From Streptosporangiaceae bacterium (lineage in GTDB: Bacteria > Actinomycetota > Actinomycetes > Streptosporangiales > Streptosporangiaceae): a DNA stretch of 63,638 nt. This document shows, piece by piece, positions 25,308-34,013 of this stretch. The stretch spans positions 1 through 63,638 of the forward strand of contig JAFAZE010000089.1 in the NCBI GenBank assembly GCA_019239975.1. The letters are read 5' to 3'. The translations under genes and the position numbers were made by a program. How positions within the stretch are numbered: the first letter of the stretch is position 1; every line of letters starts with the position of its first letter. Below the pieces are notes generated by a model. That model was not told where the DNA came from, ran no database searches, and worked only from the letters and a program-made list of their open reading frames with translations.

Positions 25308-26856
25308 GCAGCGCCAGGAAGAAATCGACCCGGTCGGCGAGCGACGACAGGTCACGGCCGGTGAGCTCCTCGATCCGGCCGATCCGGTACCGCACGGTGT
25401 TGACGTGCACGTACAGCCGCGCCGCGCACGAGTTCCACGATCCGTCGCAGGCCAGGAACGAGCGAAGGGTGGGCAGCAGCTCGGCGTGGTGCCGCTCGTC
25501 GTAGTCCGCCAGCGGGCCGAGCAGGCGGTCGCGGAACGACCGCAGCACGGTGGACGGCACGCTGGCGAGCAGCAGTTCGTGCGAGTCGACCTCGTCGCTG
25601 GTCGCCACGGATACCGTGGCCGGGCGCACCGCCGCGATCCGCAGGGCACTGGCCGCCTCACGGAGCGCTCCGGCCAGCCCGGCGACGCCCGCCGCCGGGC
25701 CGCTCAGCCCGACGGTGAGCCGGACCCCAGCGGCCTGGAATACCGCGTCAGCCTCCCGCAGCCACCCGGCGAGCGCCTCCGCCGCGTTGTCCCGGCCGGC
25801 GGCCACGAGGCCGAAGATGGTTTCACCGGACGGCGCGACGGCCGCCCGCCCGGCGTAAGGGACGATGAGCTCCTCGGCCAGGTCCCTTCCCCAGCCGTCC
25901 CAGCCGGAAGGGCTCGTGCCGGCCCGGTCCCAGGCGCCGGGCCCGGCGGACCCGGCGTCCGCGCGGATCGCGACCGCCAGGTACGGCCCATCCGGTGCCA
26001 GCTCGGCGGCGCGCATCAGCGACGCGGTCTCGGCCTGCTCGGCGCCGTCGGCCACCAGGCGGGTGATCACCGCCTCGGCGAGCTTGCGCTCCCCGCTCAG
26101 GGCCGCCGCCAGCCTGGCCCGCTCGATAGCGACGTCCGCCGCGAGCTCGCTGACGGTCTCGCGCAACTCCGGTGACCAGTCCCGCTCTTGCCCGTCGCAG
26201 GCCAGGAACCAGCTGGTGATCCGCGGTTCCCCGCCGACGCCGAACAGCGAGTGCCGGCCGCCGGACACCGCCGGCAGCCGCGCGGCCGCCAGGTATTCCG
26301 CCGCCAGGCGCAGCGCCACCGGGCGCGGCAACGGCTCGCCGGTCCCGGTGACCAGGCGCCCCGTCGCCGAGAGCAGCCAGCACCGCAGGCCCGTCTCGCG
26401 GCCGACCACGCGCAGCATGGGTTCCAGGCCCGCGCCCTGGGCGACCGCGGAAAGCAGCAGCCTGCGCCGTCCGAGCACCCGGGCCATGTCGCCGGCCAGC
26501 CGGCGGGACACCTCGTCGGTGACGGCGCCGAAGGAGGTCTCGGCGGGCACCGCGAGCAGCGCCACACCGCGCTTGCCGCATGCCTCGACGATGTACCCGG
26601 GCACGGCCCCTATCGCCTCCCCCGCGCCGAGAGCCACCGCGCCGCACCTGGCCAGGGCGCCGACGAAAAGGTCGGCGTCGGCGGGTCCGCGGCACCACAG
26701 CAGGCCGGTCAGCACCAGGTCTCCGCGGGTCACGTACCGGCTCGGGTCCGGCAGGTCCGTCGTGTAGACGTGCCGGATGGACCGCTCCAGGCCGCGCCGG
26801 TCGGTGAGCAGGCGCAACCCCAGTTCCGGCACCTCGAGCAGATCCCTGACCTGCAC
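25297..26856 (-). CDS. pucR: PucR-family transcriptional regulator of purine catabolism
   Basis: A 519-residue PucR/CdaR-type activator. Residues 1-125 are the PucR N-terminal domain (MQVRDLLEVPELGLRLLT, then YTTDLPDPSRYVTRGDLVLT). A GAF/GGDEF-like CdaR middle region follows, and the C-terminal HTH_30 contains LYVHVNTVRYRIGRIEEL near 483-500. In Bacillus and actinobacteria this family senses purine-degradation intermediates such as allantoin. It is transcribed divergently from the urate operon, with 142 bases between start codons, which strongly supports control of that operon. The 3' end runs into a minisatellite, so the last residues (ALRCQ) may be variable between strains. Confidence 0.9.
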   Translation of the reverse strand: MQVRDLLEVPELGLRLLTDRRGLERSIRHVYTTDLPDPSRYVTRGDLVLTGLLWCRGPADADLFVGALARCGAVALGAGEAIGAVPGYIVEACGKRGVALLAVPAETSFGAVTDEVSRRLAGDMARVLGRRRLLLSAVAQGAGLEPMLRVVGRETGLRCWLLSATGRLVTGTGEPLPRPVALRLAAEYLAAARLPAVSGGRHSLFGVGGEPRITSWFLACDGQERDWSPELRETVSELAADVAIERARLAAALSGERKLAEAVITRLVADGAEQAETASLMRAAELAPDGPYLAVAIRADAGSAGPGAWDRAGTSPSGWDGWGRDLAEELIVPYAGRAAVAPSGETIFGLVAAGRDNAAEALAGWLREADAVFQAAGVRLTVGLSGPAAGVAGLAGALREAASALRIAAVRPATVSVATSDEVDSHELLLASVPSTVLRSFRDRLLGPLADYDERHHAELLPTLRSFLACDGSWNSCAARLYVHVNTVRYRIGRIEELTGRDLSSLADRVDFFLALRCQ

Positions 26857-26998
26857 GTCGCCACCCCCCTCCTTGGCAGGAGCACCTACCGTAATTTCCC
26901 AGTGTTTATCGGAAGCTACAAATTGGCTAGCCGTGTGTTACGGGCTTTCGTGCGTTCGGGGGCTACCGCCGGGCGGCACCGCCGGCTTTGCTGTCCCC
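26857..26998. promoter_or_regulatory. Divergent promoter region pucR / urate operon
   Basis: 142 bases with a locally lower-GC core (26885-26945) between divergent start codons. It must hold both promoters and the PucR sites. No Shine-Dalgarno precedes the ATG at 26999. I see no clear inverted repeat to propose as operator. Confidence 0.5.
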
Positions 26999-27487
26999 AT
27001 GACCGGAGCGCTGGACGCGTTCAACGCCGCCGCCTGCACCGCCGCCCAGGAGCAGATGATGACCTGCTGCGCGTCCCGGTCCTTCGCGCGCGCGATGGAG
27101 GAAGGCCGGCCATACCACGAGCCGGACGACCTCGACGCCGCGATCGGCGCCGTGTTCTACGGGCTGAGCTGGGCCGACATCGCGGAGGCGGTCAGCGCGC
27201 ACCCGCGGATCGGCGAGCCGGCGCCGGAAGGCGCGTCCACGGGCGAGCAGGCCGGAGCCGCCGGGGCGGCGGATGAGGTCCGCGAGGCGCTGGCCGCCGG
27301 GAACCGTGCGTACGAGGAGCGGTTCGGGCATGTCTTCCTGATCTGCGCGAGCGGGCTGACCGGCGAGGAAATGCTCGGCGAGCTGCAGGCGAGGCTGAGA
27401 AACAACATTGCTTCCGAACGAGCGCTGGTGCGACGGGAACTGCTGAGGATCACCCGTCTGCGGGCCGGGAAGCTCCTGGGCGCATGA
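26999..27487 (+). CDS. uraD: OHCU decarboxylase
   Basis: A 162-residue 2-oxo-4-hydroxy-4-carboxy-5-ureidoimidazoline decarboxylase, the last step from urate to (S)-allantoin. The all-helical fold signature AFNAAACTAAQEQMMTCCAS, the catalytic region SWADIAEAVSAHPRIG (His-Pro) and GNRAYEERFGHVFLICASG are intact. The ATG at 26999 starts exactly where homology starts; earlier in-frame ATGs lie antisense within pucR. First gene of the operon; its stop overlaps the uraH start (ATGA). Confidence 0.9.
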   Translation: MTGALDAFNAAACTAAQEQMMTCCASRSFARAMEEGRPYHEPDDLDAAIGAVFYGLSWADIAEAVSAHPRIGEPAPEGASTGEQAGAAGAADEVREALAAGNRAYEERFGHVFLICASGLTGEEMLGELQARLRNNIASERALVRRELLRITRLRAGKLLGA

Positions 27488-27810
27488 CCGTGTCGACGCA
27501 CGTGCTCGACGGCATGCTGGGAACACCGGCGGCGGGCGTCAGCGTGCTGCTCGACCGCAGGGACGCGGACGGCACGTGGAGCCGGGTCGCCGCCGGGCGG
27601 ACGGATGCCTCCGGCCGCCTGCACGCGGGCGGGGCCGCGCCCGGCGTGCACCGGCTGACGTTCGGCACCGGCGCGTACTTCGCCGCCCGCGGCGTCGCGG
27701 CCTTCTACCCTGAGGTCGCGATCACATTCGAGGTGACCGGCGCGGACCAGCACTACCACGTGCCGCTGCTGCTGTCCCCCTTCGCCTACTCCACCTACCG
27801 CGGGAGCTGA
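27484..27810 (+). CDS. uraH: 5-hydroxyisourate hydrolase (transthyretin-like)
   Basis: A 108-residue transthyretin-fold enzyme that opens 5-hydroxyisourate to OHCU. The family motifs are present: STHVLDGMLGTPAAGV at the start (catalytic His), GRTDASGRL in the middle, and the C-terminal tetrapeptide YRGS. Overlaps uraD by four bases; urate oxidase follows after 2 bases. Together with uraD it makes allantoin formation stereospecific. Confidence 0.95.
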   Translation: MTVSTHVLDGMLGTPAAGVSVLLDRRDADGTWSRVAAGRTDASGRLHAGGAAPGVHRLTFGTGAYFAARGVAAFYPEVAITFEVTGADQHYHVPLLLSPFAYSTYRGS

Positions 27811-27812
27811 CC

Positions 27813-28664
27813 GTGGCGATCGTGCTCGAAGGCGGCCGGTACGGCAAGGCGGAGGTTCGCCTGCTGCGGGTCACCCGCGACGGCGCCAGTCACGACATTC
27901 GGGACCTGAACGTGACGGTGACGCTGTCCGGTGACGTGGACGCCAGCTATGTGGCCGGCGACAACAGCAGCGTGCTGACCACCGACGCGCAGAAGAACGC
28001 CGTGTTCGCGTTCGCCAAGACCCACGGAGTGGGCGAGATCGAGGAGTTCGCGCTGCTGCTCGCCCGGCACTTCGCCGCCTTCCAGCCGGTGGCGCGGGTG
28101 CACGTGGCGCAGTACCCGTGGGAGCGCGTGCGCGGCCACTCGTTCGCCCGCGGCGGGCGGGAGACACGCACCGCGACGGTGACCTGCCGGGGCGAGGAGG
28201 CGTGGGTGGTGTCCGGGCTCGAGGACCTGACGCTGCTCAACACGGCCGGGTCGGAGTTCCGCGGGTTCGCGCGCGACGCGTACACCACGCTGCCCGAAAC
28301 CACCGACCGGATCCTCGCGACGGCCGTGAGCGCGCGCTGGAGGCACACCGGGGCCCTGTCCGGTGGCGCCTGGGGCGAGTCGTACGCGGCGGTCGCGGGC
28401 CTGCTGGCCGAGGCGTTCGCGGACACCTACAGCCATTCCCTGCAGGAGACGCTGTTCGCGATGGGGCGGCAGGTCCTCGCGAAGCTGGACGGGATCGCCG
28501 AGGTCCGGCTGTCGCTACCGAACAAGCATCACATCGAGGTGGACCTGTCGCCGTTCGGCCTGGACAACTCCAGCGAGGTCTTCTACCCGGCGGATCGCCC
28601 GTACGGCCTGATCGAGGGGACCGTCGCCCGTGACGACGCGCCACCCGCCGGGCTCGCCTGGTAG
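27813..28664 (+). CDS. uox: Urate oxidase
   Basis: A 283-residue cofactor-free uricase converting urate and oxygen to 5-hydroxyisourate and hydrogen peroxide. It is built of two T-fold repeats. The N-terminal Lys of GGRYGKAEVRLLRV, the Thr-Asp of SSVLTTDAQKNAVFAFAK and the conserved LPNKHHIEVDLSPFGLDN near the end are all intact; length is normal. GTG start two bases after the uraH stop. The C-terminal residues (DDAPPAGLAW) are variable and run close to the xanthine dehydrogenase FAD-subunit start. Confidence 0.95.
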   Translation: MAIVLEGGRYGKAEVRLLRVTRDGASHDIRDLNVTVTLSGDVDASYVAGDNSSVLTTDAQKNAVFAFAKTHGVGEIEEFALLLARHFAAFQPVARVHVAQYPWERVRGHSFARGGRETRTATVTCRGEEAWVVSGLEDLTLLNTAGSEFRGFARDAYTTLPETTDRILATAVSARWRHTGALSGGAWGESYAAVAGLLAEAFADTYSHSLQETLFAMGRQVLAKLDGIAEVRLSLPNKHHIEVDLSPFGLDNSSEVFYPADRPYGLIEGTVARDDAPPAGLAW

Positions 28665-28671
28665 CGCCGCC

Positions 28672-29550
28672 GTGGAGTTCCTGCGGCCCCGGTCGCTCAG
28701 CCAGGCGCTCGCCGCGAAGGCGGAGCTCCAGGACGCGCTGCCCATCGCGGGCGGCACCGACGTCATGGTCGAGATCAACTTCGGCAAGCGGCGGCCGGCT
28801 GCGCTGCTGGACCTGACCGGGGTCCGCGAGCTGCGCGGCTGGCAGCGCGATGGCGCCCTGCTCCGCGTCGGCTCCGGCGTGACCTATACGCGGCTGGAGG
28901 CGGAGCTGGCCGGCCTTCTTCCCGGGCTCGCGATGGCGGCGCGGACGGTCGGGTCGCCGCAGATCCGCAACCGCGGCACGATCGGCGGAAACCTCGGCGC
29001 GGCGTCACCGGCCGGCGACTGTCATCCGGTCCTGCTGGCCGCGGGGGCGGCCGTCGAGGCCGGCTCTGTCCGCGGCGCACGGCTGATCCCCGCGGACGCG
29101 TTCTTCCTCGGCCCCAAGCGCAGCGCGCTCGCGGACGACGAGCTGATCACCGCGGTGCTCGTCCCGCCGGCGCCGGGGCCGCAGCAGTTCGCGAAGGTCG
29201 GCACGAGGAACGCGATGGTGATCGCGGTCTGCTCGTTCGCGCTGGAACTGCGCCCGGGCGCTGGGGTCGGGACCGGCATTGGCTCGGCGGGCCCCACGCC
29301 CCTGCGCGCCAGGGACGCCGAGGACTTCCTCGCCGCGGAGCTGGCCGGATCGGGGCTGTGGGAGTCGCGGGAGCCGCTGCCCGGGGCCGTCGCCCGGCGG
29401 TTCGGCGAGCTGGCCGCGGCGGCGGCGAGGCCGGTCGACGACGTGCGCGGCAGCGCCGCCTACCGCCGTCACGCGCTGTCGGTGCTGGCGCGCCGCGCGC
29501 TGGGCTGGGCGTGGGACAGTTACCGGAAGGAGGGGCACCTGTGCGGGTGA
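28672..29550 (+). CDS. Xanthine dehydrogenase, FAD-binding subunit
   Basis: A 292-residue medium subunit of a molybdenum hydroxylase; it carries FAD and passes electrons from the iron-sulfur subunit to NAD. MEFLRPRSLSQALAA, PIAGGTDVMVEINFG and GSPQIRNRGTIGGNLGAASPAGD are the FAD/CoxM-family motifs, followed by the CO_deh_flav_C domain. The GTG at 28672 is chosen because homologues begin MEFLRP; an in-frame GTG at 28630 would add 14 residues and overlap uox by 35 bases. Its stop overlaps the next start by 10 bases. With the two following subunits it would oxidise hypoxanthine and xanthine to urate. Confidence 0.88.
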   Translation: MEFLRPRSLSQALAAKAELQDALPIAGGTDVMVEINFGKRRPAALLDLTGVRELRGWQRDGALLRVGSGVTYTRLEAELAGLLPGLAMAARTVGSPQIRNRGTIGGNLGAASPAGDCHPVLLAAGAAVEAGSVRGARLIPADAFFLGPKRSALADDELITAVLVPPAPGPQQFAKVGTRNAMVIAVCSFALELRPGAGVGTGIGSAGPTPLRARDAEDFLAAELAGSGLWESREPLPGAVARRFGELAAAAARPVDDVRGSAAYRRHALSVLARRALGWAWDSYRKEGHLCG

Positions 29551-30029
29551 CACTCACCGTCAACGGCTCGCAGCGCACCGCGGACGACGTCTGGGAAGGC
29601 GAGAGCCTGCTTTTCGTGCTGCGCGAGCGGCTCGCGCTCCCCGGCTCGAAGAACGCGTGCGAGCAGGGCGAGTGCGGCTCGTGCACGGTCCTGCTCGACG
29701 ACGTGCCGGTGTGCGCGTGCCTGGTGGCCGCCGGCCAGGCCGCTCACCGCCGCGTGGTGACCGTGGAGGGCCTCGCGCCCCGTGGCGAGCTTGGCCCGGT
29801 GCAGCAGGCATTCCTCGAGGCCGGCGCCGTGCAGTGCGGGTTCTGCACGCCCGGGCTCATCGTGCAGGTACATGACCTGCTGCGGCGCACCGCGGGCGCG
29901 GGCCTGCCGCCGCCCGGCGACGCGGATATCCGGGAGGCGCTGGCCGGCAATCTGTGCCGGTGCACGGGCTACGAAAAGATCCTCGACGCGGTGCGCCTCG
30001 CCGCCAGCCGCCTCCCGGTGATGCCATGA
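29541..30029 (+). CDS. Xanthine dehydrogenase, [2Fe-2S] subunit
   Basis: A 162-residue small subunit with two [2Fe-2S] clusters. The N-terminal plant-ferredoxin-like cluster is CEQGECGSC plus a Cys about 12 residues later (VPVCACL), and the C-terminal four-helix cluster is CGFCTPG and LCRCTGY. AAGGAGG at 29527-29533 fixes the GTG at 29541. Four-base overlap with the following amidohydrolase start. It relays electrons from the molybdopterin centre to FAD. Confidence 0.93.
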   Translation: MRVTLTVNGSQRTADDVWEGESLLFVLRERLALPGSKNACEQGECGSCTVLLDDVPVCACLVAAGQAAHRRVVTVEGLAPRGELGPVQQAFLEAGAVQCGFCTPGLIVQVHDLLRRTAGAGLPPPGDADIREALAGNLCRCTGYEKILDAVRLAASRLPVMP

Positions 30030-31450
30030 GCGACCTGATCATCGAGGGATGCGCGATCGCGGCCATGGACGGCCCGGGTCCGGGTGACACGGGGACCGAA
30101 TACGCGAGCGGGCACGTCGTGGTCTCCGATGGCAGGATCGTGGCGATCGGCACCGGCCCGGCCCCCGCCGGTTTCGCGGACGCGGTCCGCGTCGACGGTT
30201 CCGGCTGCCTGGCGACCCCGGGCCTGGTGAACACGCACCATCACCTGTATCAGTGGCTCACCCAGGGCATGGCCCAGCAGGCCGCGCTGTTCGACTGGCT
30301 CACCGAGCTGTACCCGGTGTGGGCGCGAATCGACGCGGACGGTGTGCACGCGGCGGCCGTGGCCGGCCTGGCATGGCTCGCGCTGTCCGGCTGCACGACC
30401 AGCACCGACCATCACTACATATTTCCCGGGGGGCTCCGGAGGGCCGCCCCCCGGGGCCAGCAGGGCACCGGAGGTCCCGGTCCCGATCCGCTCGAGGCGG
30501 AGATCGCGGCGGCGCGGCGGGTGGGGCTGCGCTTCCACCCGTGCCGCGGCTCGATGGATCTGGGGAGGTCGTCGGGCGGCCTGCCGCCCGACGAGATCGT
30601 CGAGACCACCGACGGCGCGCTCGCCGCGACCGACGAGGCGGTACGCCGGTTCCACGACCCAGCCCCGGACTCGATGCTGCGTATCGCGGTGGCTCCGTGC
30701 TCTCCGTTCTCGGCGAGCCCCCGGCTGATGCGCGAGTCCGCCACGCTCGCCCGCCAGGCCGGGGTGCGGTTGCACACGCACCTCGCGGAGACCCGGGAGG
30801 AGGACAGCTACTGCCGCGAGACGACCGGCCGCAGCCCGGCCGAGTACCTCGATGACCTGGGCTGGCTGGGCAGCGACGTCTGGCTCGCGCACTGCGTGCA
30901 CCTCGATGACACCGCGGTGAAGCGGCTCGCCGTGACGGGGACATCGGTGGCGCACTGCCCGAGCTCGAACGGACGGCTGGGCGCCGGCATCGCGCCGGTG
31001 CGGCGGCTGCTGCGGGCCGGCGCCGGCGTGGGCCTCGGCGTCGACGGGCCGGCCTCCGGCGAGGGGGCTTCGGTCGCCGGGGAGCTGCGCCAGGCGCTGC
31101 TCGCCGCCCGGGTACGTGACGGCGACGGCGCGGCCGCGCTCACCGCGCGGCAGGCGCTGTGGCTCGGCACCAGGGGCGGCGCGCAGTGCCTGGGCCGGGA
31201 AGACGAGATAGGCGCGCTGCGTCCCGGCATGCTCGCGGACCTGACGCTGTGGCGGGTCGACGGCCTCGCCCAGGAACCGATCGGCGACCCGGTCGCCGCT
31301 CTCGTGCTCGGGCCGTCCGCGCCGGCCGAGCTCGTGCTGGTCGGAGGCACGCCGGTGGTGGACGGCGGCGAGCTGCGAACCGCCGACGTGGCCGCCGCGG
31401 CGCGTGCCGCCCGCGCGGCACGCAGGCGGCTGGAGAAGGCGGTCCTATGA
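30026..31450 (+). CDS. 8-oxoguanine-deaminase-type amidohydrolase
   Basis: A 474-residue AtzB/TrzN-like amidohydrolase. Metal and catalytic residues: VNTHHHLYQ (HxH), the HTHLAETREEDSY His/Glu pair, LAHCVHLDD, and GVDGPASGEG (Asp). Length and the FHPCRGSMDLGRSSGGLPPDE segment match, from memory, enzymes annotated as 8-oxoguanine deaminase in actinobacterial purine operons; it could also act on guanine or another aminopurine. It would turn 8-oxoguanine into urate, feeding the same operon. Residues about 135-153 (GLRRAAPRGQQGTGG) are an in-frame insertion encoded by a CCCGGGG hairpin after the conserved DHHYIFPGG. ATGA overlaps on both sides. Confidence 0.82.
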   Translation: MSDLIIEGCAIAAMDGPGPGDTGTEYASGHVVVSDGRIVAIGTGPAPAGFADAVRVDGSGCLATPGLVNTHHHLYQWLTQGMAQQAALFDWLTELYPVWARIDADGVHAAAVAGLAWLALSGCTTSTDHHYIFPGGLRRAAPRGQQGTGGPGPDPLEAEIAAARRVGLRFHPCRGSMDLGRSSGGLPPDEIVETTDGALAATDEAVRRFHDPAPDSMLRIAVAPCSPFSASPRLMRESATLARQAGVRLHTHLAETREEDSYCRETTGRSPAEYLDDLGWLGSDVWLAHCVHLDDTAVKRLAVTGTSVAHCPSSNGRLGAGIAPVRRLLRAGAGVGLGVDGPASGEGASVAGELRQALLAARVRDGDGAAALTARQALWLGTRGGAQCLGREDEIGALRPGMLADLTLWRVDGLAQEPIGDPVAALVLGPSAPAELVLVGGTPVVDGGELRTADVAAAARAARAARRRLEKAVL

Positions 31451-33795
31451 CCGCGCCCACGATCACCAGCATCAGGGCCGGCCGGATCGGGGACAGCCCA
31501 CAGCGGCCCGACGGGCGGCAGAAGGTGACCGGCGAGTTCGCCTACTCCTCGGACCTGTGGCTGGACGGGATGCTCTGGGGAGCGACGCTGCGCAGCCCGC
31601 ACCCGCGCGCCCGGATCACCGGCCTGGACATCACCGGGGCGGTCGCGATGCCCGGGGTGTTCGCCGTGCTCACCCACGAGGACGTGCCGGGCCGCGAGAC
31701 CTACGGCCTCGAGCGCCCTGACCAGCCGGTCCTCGCCATCGACCAGATCCGTTACCAGGGCGAACCGGTCGCCCTGGTGGCGGCCGACCACCCGGAGACG
31801 GCGCGCCGGGCGGCCGGCCGGATCCGGGTGAGCTACCGGGAGGAGCCGCCGCTGGCGGACGCCCGGGCCGCGCTTGCGCCGGGCGCGCCGAGCGTGCACC
31901 CGGGCGGCAACCTCGTCCGCCACGTCCGGGTCCGCAGGGGCGACCCGGACGCGCGCGCGGCCGTGGTGGTGACCGGCGAATACGAGGTCGGCATGCAGGA
32001 CCAGGCGTTCCTCGGGCCCGAGTCCGGTCTCGCGGTGCCGGCCGCCGACGGCGGGGTCGACCTGTTCGTCGCCACCCAGTGGCTGCATGTCGACCGCGAC
32101 CAGGTCGCGGCCAGCCTCGGCCTCGACCCGGACCTGGTGAGGATCACGCTGGGCGGGGTCGGGGGCGCCTTCGGGGCGCGCGAGGACCTGTCCATGCAGA
32201 TCCACGCGTGCCTGCTCGCGCTGCACACCGGCAAGCCGGTCAAGATGTCGTACTCGCGCGAGGAATCGTTCTTCGGCCACGTGCACCGGCACCCCGCGTC
32301 GATGCGCTACGAGCACGGCTGCTCCGCCGGCGGGCGGCTGGTGTACGTCAAAGCCGACATCGTCCTCGACGGCGGCGCGTACATGTCCAGCTCACCGGCG
32401 GTCGCCGCGAACGCGGCGACCCTCGGCATCGGCCCCTACGAGGTGCCGAACGTGGTGATGGACAGCTACGCCGTCTACACGAACAACCCGCCGTGCGGGG
32501 CGATGCGCGGGTTCGGCGCGGTTCAGGCGTGCTTCGGCTACGAGTCGCAGATGGACAAGATGGCGGCGGCACTGTCCATGGACCCCGTGGAGTTTCGTGT
32601 CAGGAACGCGATGCGCGAGGGGTCGGTGATGCCCACCGGGCAGGTCGTGGACTCCGCCGCGCCCGTGGCGGAGCTGCTGCGCCTGGTCAGGGACCGCCCG
32701 CCGCCGCCCGCCCGCGACACGGGCGACCTGCGGTCGCTGCCGGGCGGCGTGTCCAACACGACGCACGGCGAGGCCGTCGTGCGCGGCGTCGGGTACGGCG
32801 TCAGCATCAAGAACGTCGGCTTCTCCGAGGGCTTCGACGACTACTCCACCGCGCGGGTGCGCCTGGAGCTCACGGGGGGCGAGCCGTCGGCGCAGGTGCA
32901 CACGGCCGCGGCGGAGGTCGGTCAGGGGCTCGTGACCGTCCTGGAGCAGATCGTCCGCAGCGAGCTCGGCGTGGAGCGCGTCGCCGTGCTGCCCGCCGAC
33001 ACCACGATCGGCAGCGCCGGCTCCTCCTCCGCCTCCAGGCAGACCTATGTAACCGGCGGCGCGGTCCGGGCCGCGTGCGCGGAGGTGCGCTCGCAGCTGC
33101 TCGCCCGCGCGGGAGACCCGGCGGCGGGAAGTCCGGGGAATCGCCCGCCCGGGCTGGCGGGGGCGGCAGGCCTCGGAGATCTCGTGGCGCTGCTCGGCAA
33201 GCCCGCCGAGGCGACCGTTACGTGGCGGCACCGGCCCACGGCGCCGCTCGACCCCGGCACCGGGCAGGGCCAGGCGCACGTGCAGTACGCGTTCGCCGCG
33301 CATCGCGCTGTCGTCGACGTCGACACCGAGCTCGGCCTGGTCAAGGTCGTGGAGATCGCGACCGCGCAGGACGTCGGCAAGGCGATGAACCCTCAGGCGG
33401 TCGAGGGGCAGATCCACGGCGGCATCGCCCAGGGCCTCGGCCTCGCGGTCATGGAGGAGATCCAGGTCGCTGGCGGCGTGGTCAGGAACCCTTCGTTCAC
33501 CGACTACCTCATTCCCACCATCCTGGACATGCCCCCGGTCCGGCTCGACATGCTGGAGCTGGCCGACCCCCACGCGCCCTACGGCCTGCGCGGCGTCGGC
33601 GAGCCTCCCGCGATCTCGTCGACCCCGGCAATCGTAGCCGCCATCCGCGACGCCACCGGTATCCCCCTCACCCGCATCCCCGTCCGCCCCGAGCACCTCA
33701 CAGCCACCCAGCCGGATGAGGGTCCGGACCCGCCGTCCGCCATGATCATGGGTCGAAATGCACCTCATAGGGTGCCTTTTGACCCACGATCATAA
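31447..33795 (+). CDS. Xanthine dehydrogenase, molybdopterin-binding subunit
   Basis: The 782-residue large subunit. FAYSSDLWLDGMLWGATLRS and the GGVGGAFGAREDLSMQ loop bind the pyranopterin, the PCGAMRGFGAVQ segment and VEVGQG-like AAEVGQGLVTVLEQI belong to the Mo site, and the catalytic Glu sits in GLRGVGEPP near the end. The normal protein would stop near PVRPEHL; here about 30 further residues are encoded by a strong hairpin (33742-33793) that contains the stop. An inserted loop SPGNRPPGLAGAAG near 565 is Gly/Pro-rich. Overlaps the amidohydrolase by four bases. With the FAD and iron-sulfur subunits it makes urate from xanthine. Confidence 0.93.
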   Translation: MTAPTITSIRAGRIGDSPQRPDGRQKVTGEFAYSSDLWLDGMLWGATLRSPHPRARITGLDITGAVAMPGVFAVLTHEDVPGRETYGLERPDQPVLAIDQIRYQGEPVALVAADHPETARRAAGRIRVSYREEPPLADARAALAPGAPSVHPGGNLVRHVRVRRGDPDARAAVVVTGEYEVGMQDQAFLGPESGLAVPAADGGVDLFVATQWLHVDRDQVAASLGLDPDLVRITLGGVGGAFGAREDLSMQIHACLLALHTGKPVKMSYSREESFFGHVHRHPASMRYEHGCSAGGRLVYVKADIVLDGGAYMSSSPAVAANAATLGIGPYEVPNVVMDSYAVYTNNPPCGAMRGFGAVQACFGYESQMDKMAAALSMDPVEFRVRNAMREGSVMPTGQVVDSAAPVAELLRLVRDRPPPPARDTGDLRSLPGGVSNTTHGEAVVRGVGYGVSIKNVGFSEGFDDYSTARVRLELTGGEPSAQVHTAAAEVGQGLVTVLEQIVRSELGVERVAVLPADTTIGSAGSSSASRQTYVTGGAVRAACAEVRSQLLARAGDPAAGSPGNRPPGLAGAAGLGDLVALLGKPAEATVTWRHRPTAPLDPGTGQGQAHVQYAFAAHRAVVDVDTELGLVKVVEIATAQDVGKAMNPQAVEGQIHGGIAQGLGLAVMEEIQVAGGVVRNPSFTDYLIPTILDMPPVRLDMLELADPHAPYGLRGVGEPPAISSTPAIVAAIRDATGIPLTRIPVRPEHLTATQPDEGPDPPSAMIMGRNAPHRVPFDPRS
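33742..33793. terminator. Compound hairpin at the end of the xanthine dehydrogenase gene
   Basis: ATGATCATGGGTC (33742-33754) pairs with GACCCACGATCAT (33781-33793), 12 of 13 positions. Inside it GCACC/GGTGC (33760-33764 and 33771-33775) forms a second hairpin followed by TTTT. It overlaps the stop codon. It may be a terminator or attenuator splitting the operon, or an inserted repeat that extended the reading frame. Confidence 0.6.
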
Positions 33796-33899
33796 AAGCG
33801 CGGGGTGCGGGGCGTGGGGCCGTTGGCGCATTTGGCCCCGCCCAGTGGGGCCGTTGGCGCCAGCGACCCCGCCGCGTGAACTTTCGGGGCGGGTGGGGC

Positions 33900-33948
33900 G
33901 GGGCGGAGCCGGGCTGGGGCGGAGCCGGGCTGGGGCGGAGCCGGGGGG
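33900..33948. repeat. Three 16-bp units GGGCGGAGCCGGGCTG
   Basis: Three tandem copies in the 218-base gap between the xanthine dehydrogenase and allantoinase genes. The rest of the gap is G-rich and I see no promoter or ribosome site in it. Confidence 0.85.
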
Positions 33949-34013
33949 CGGGCTGGGGCCGGGGGGCGTGGCAGACTTGCGGCTGTGCGCGCGGTTGGGT
34001 TTCCGAGCCTGGA

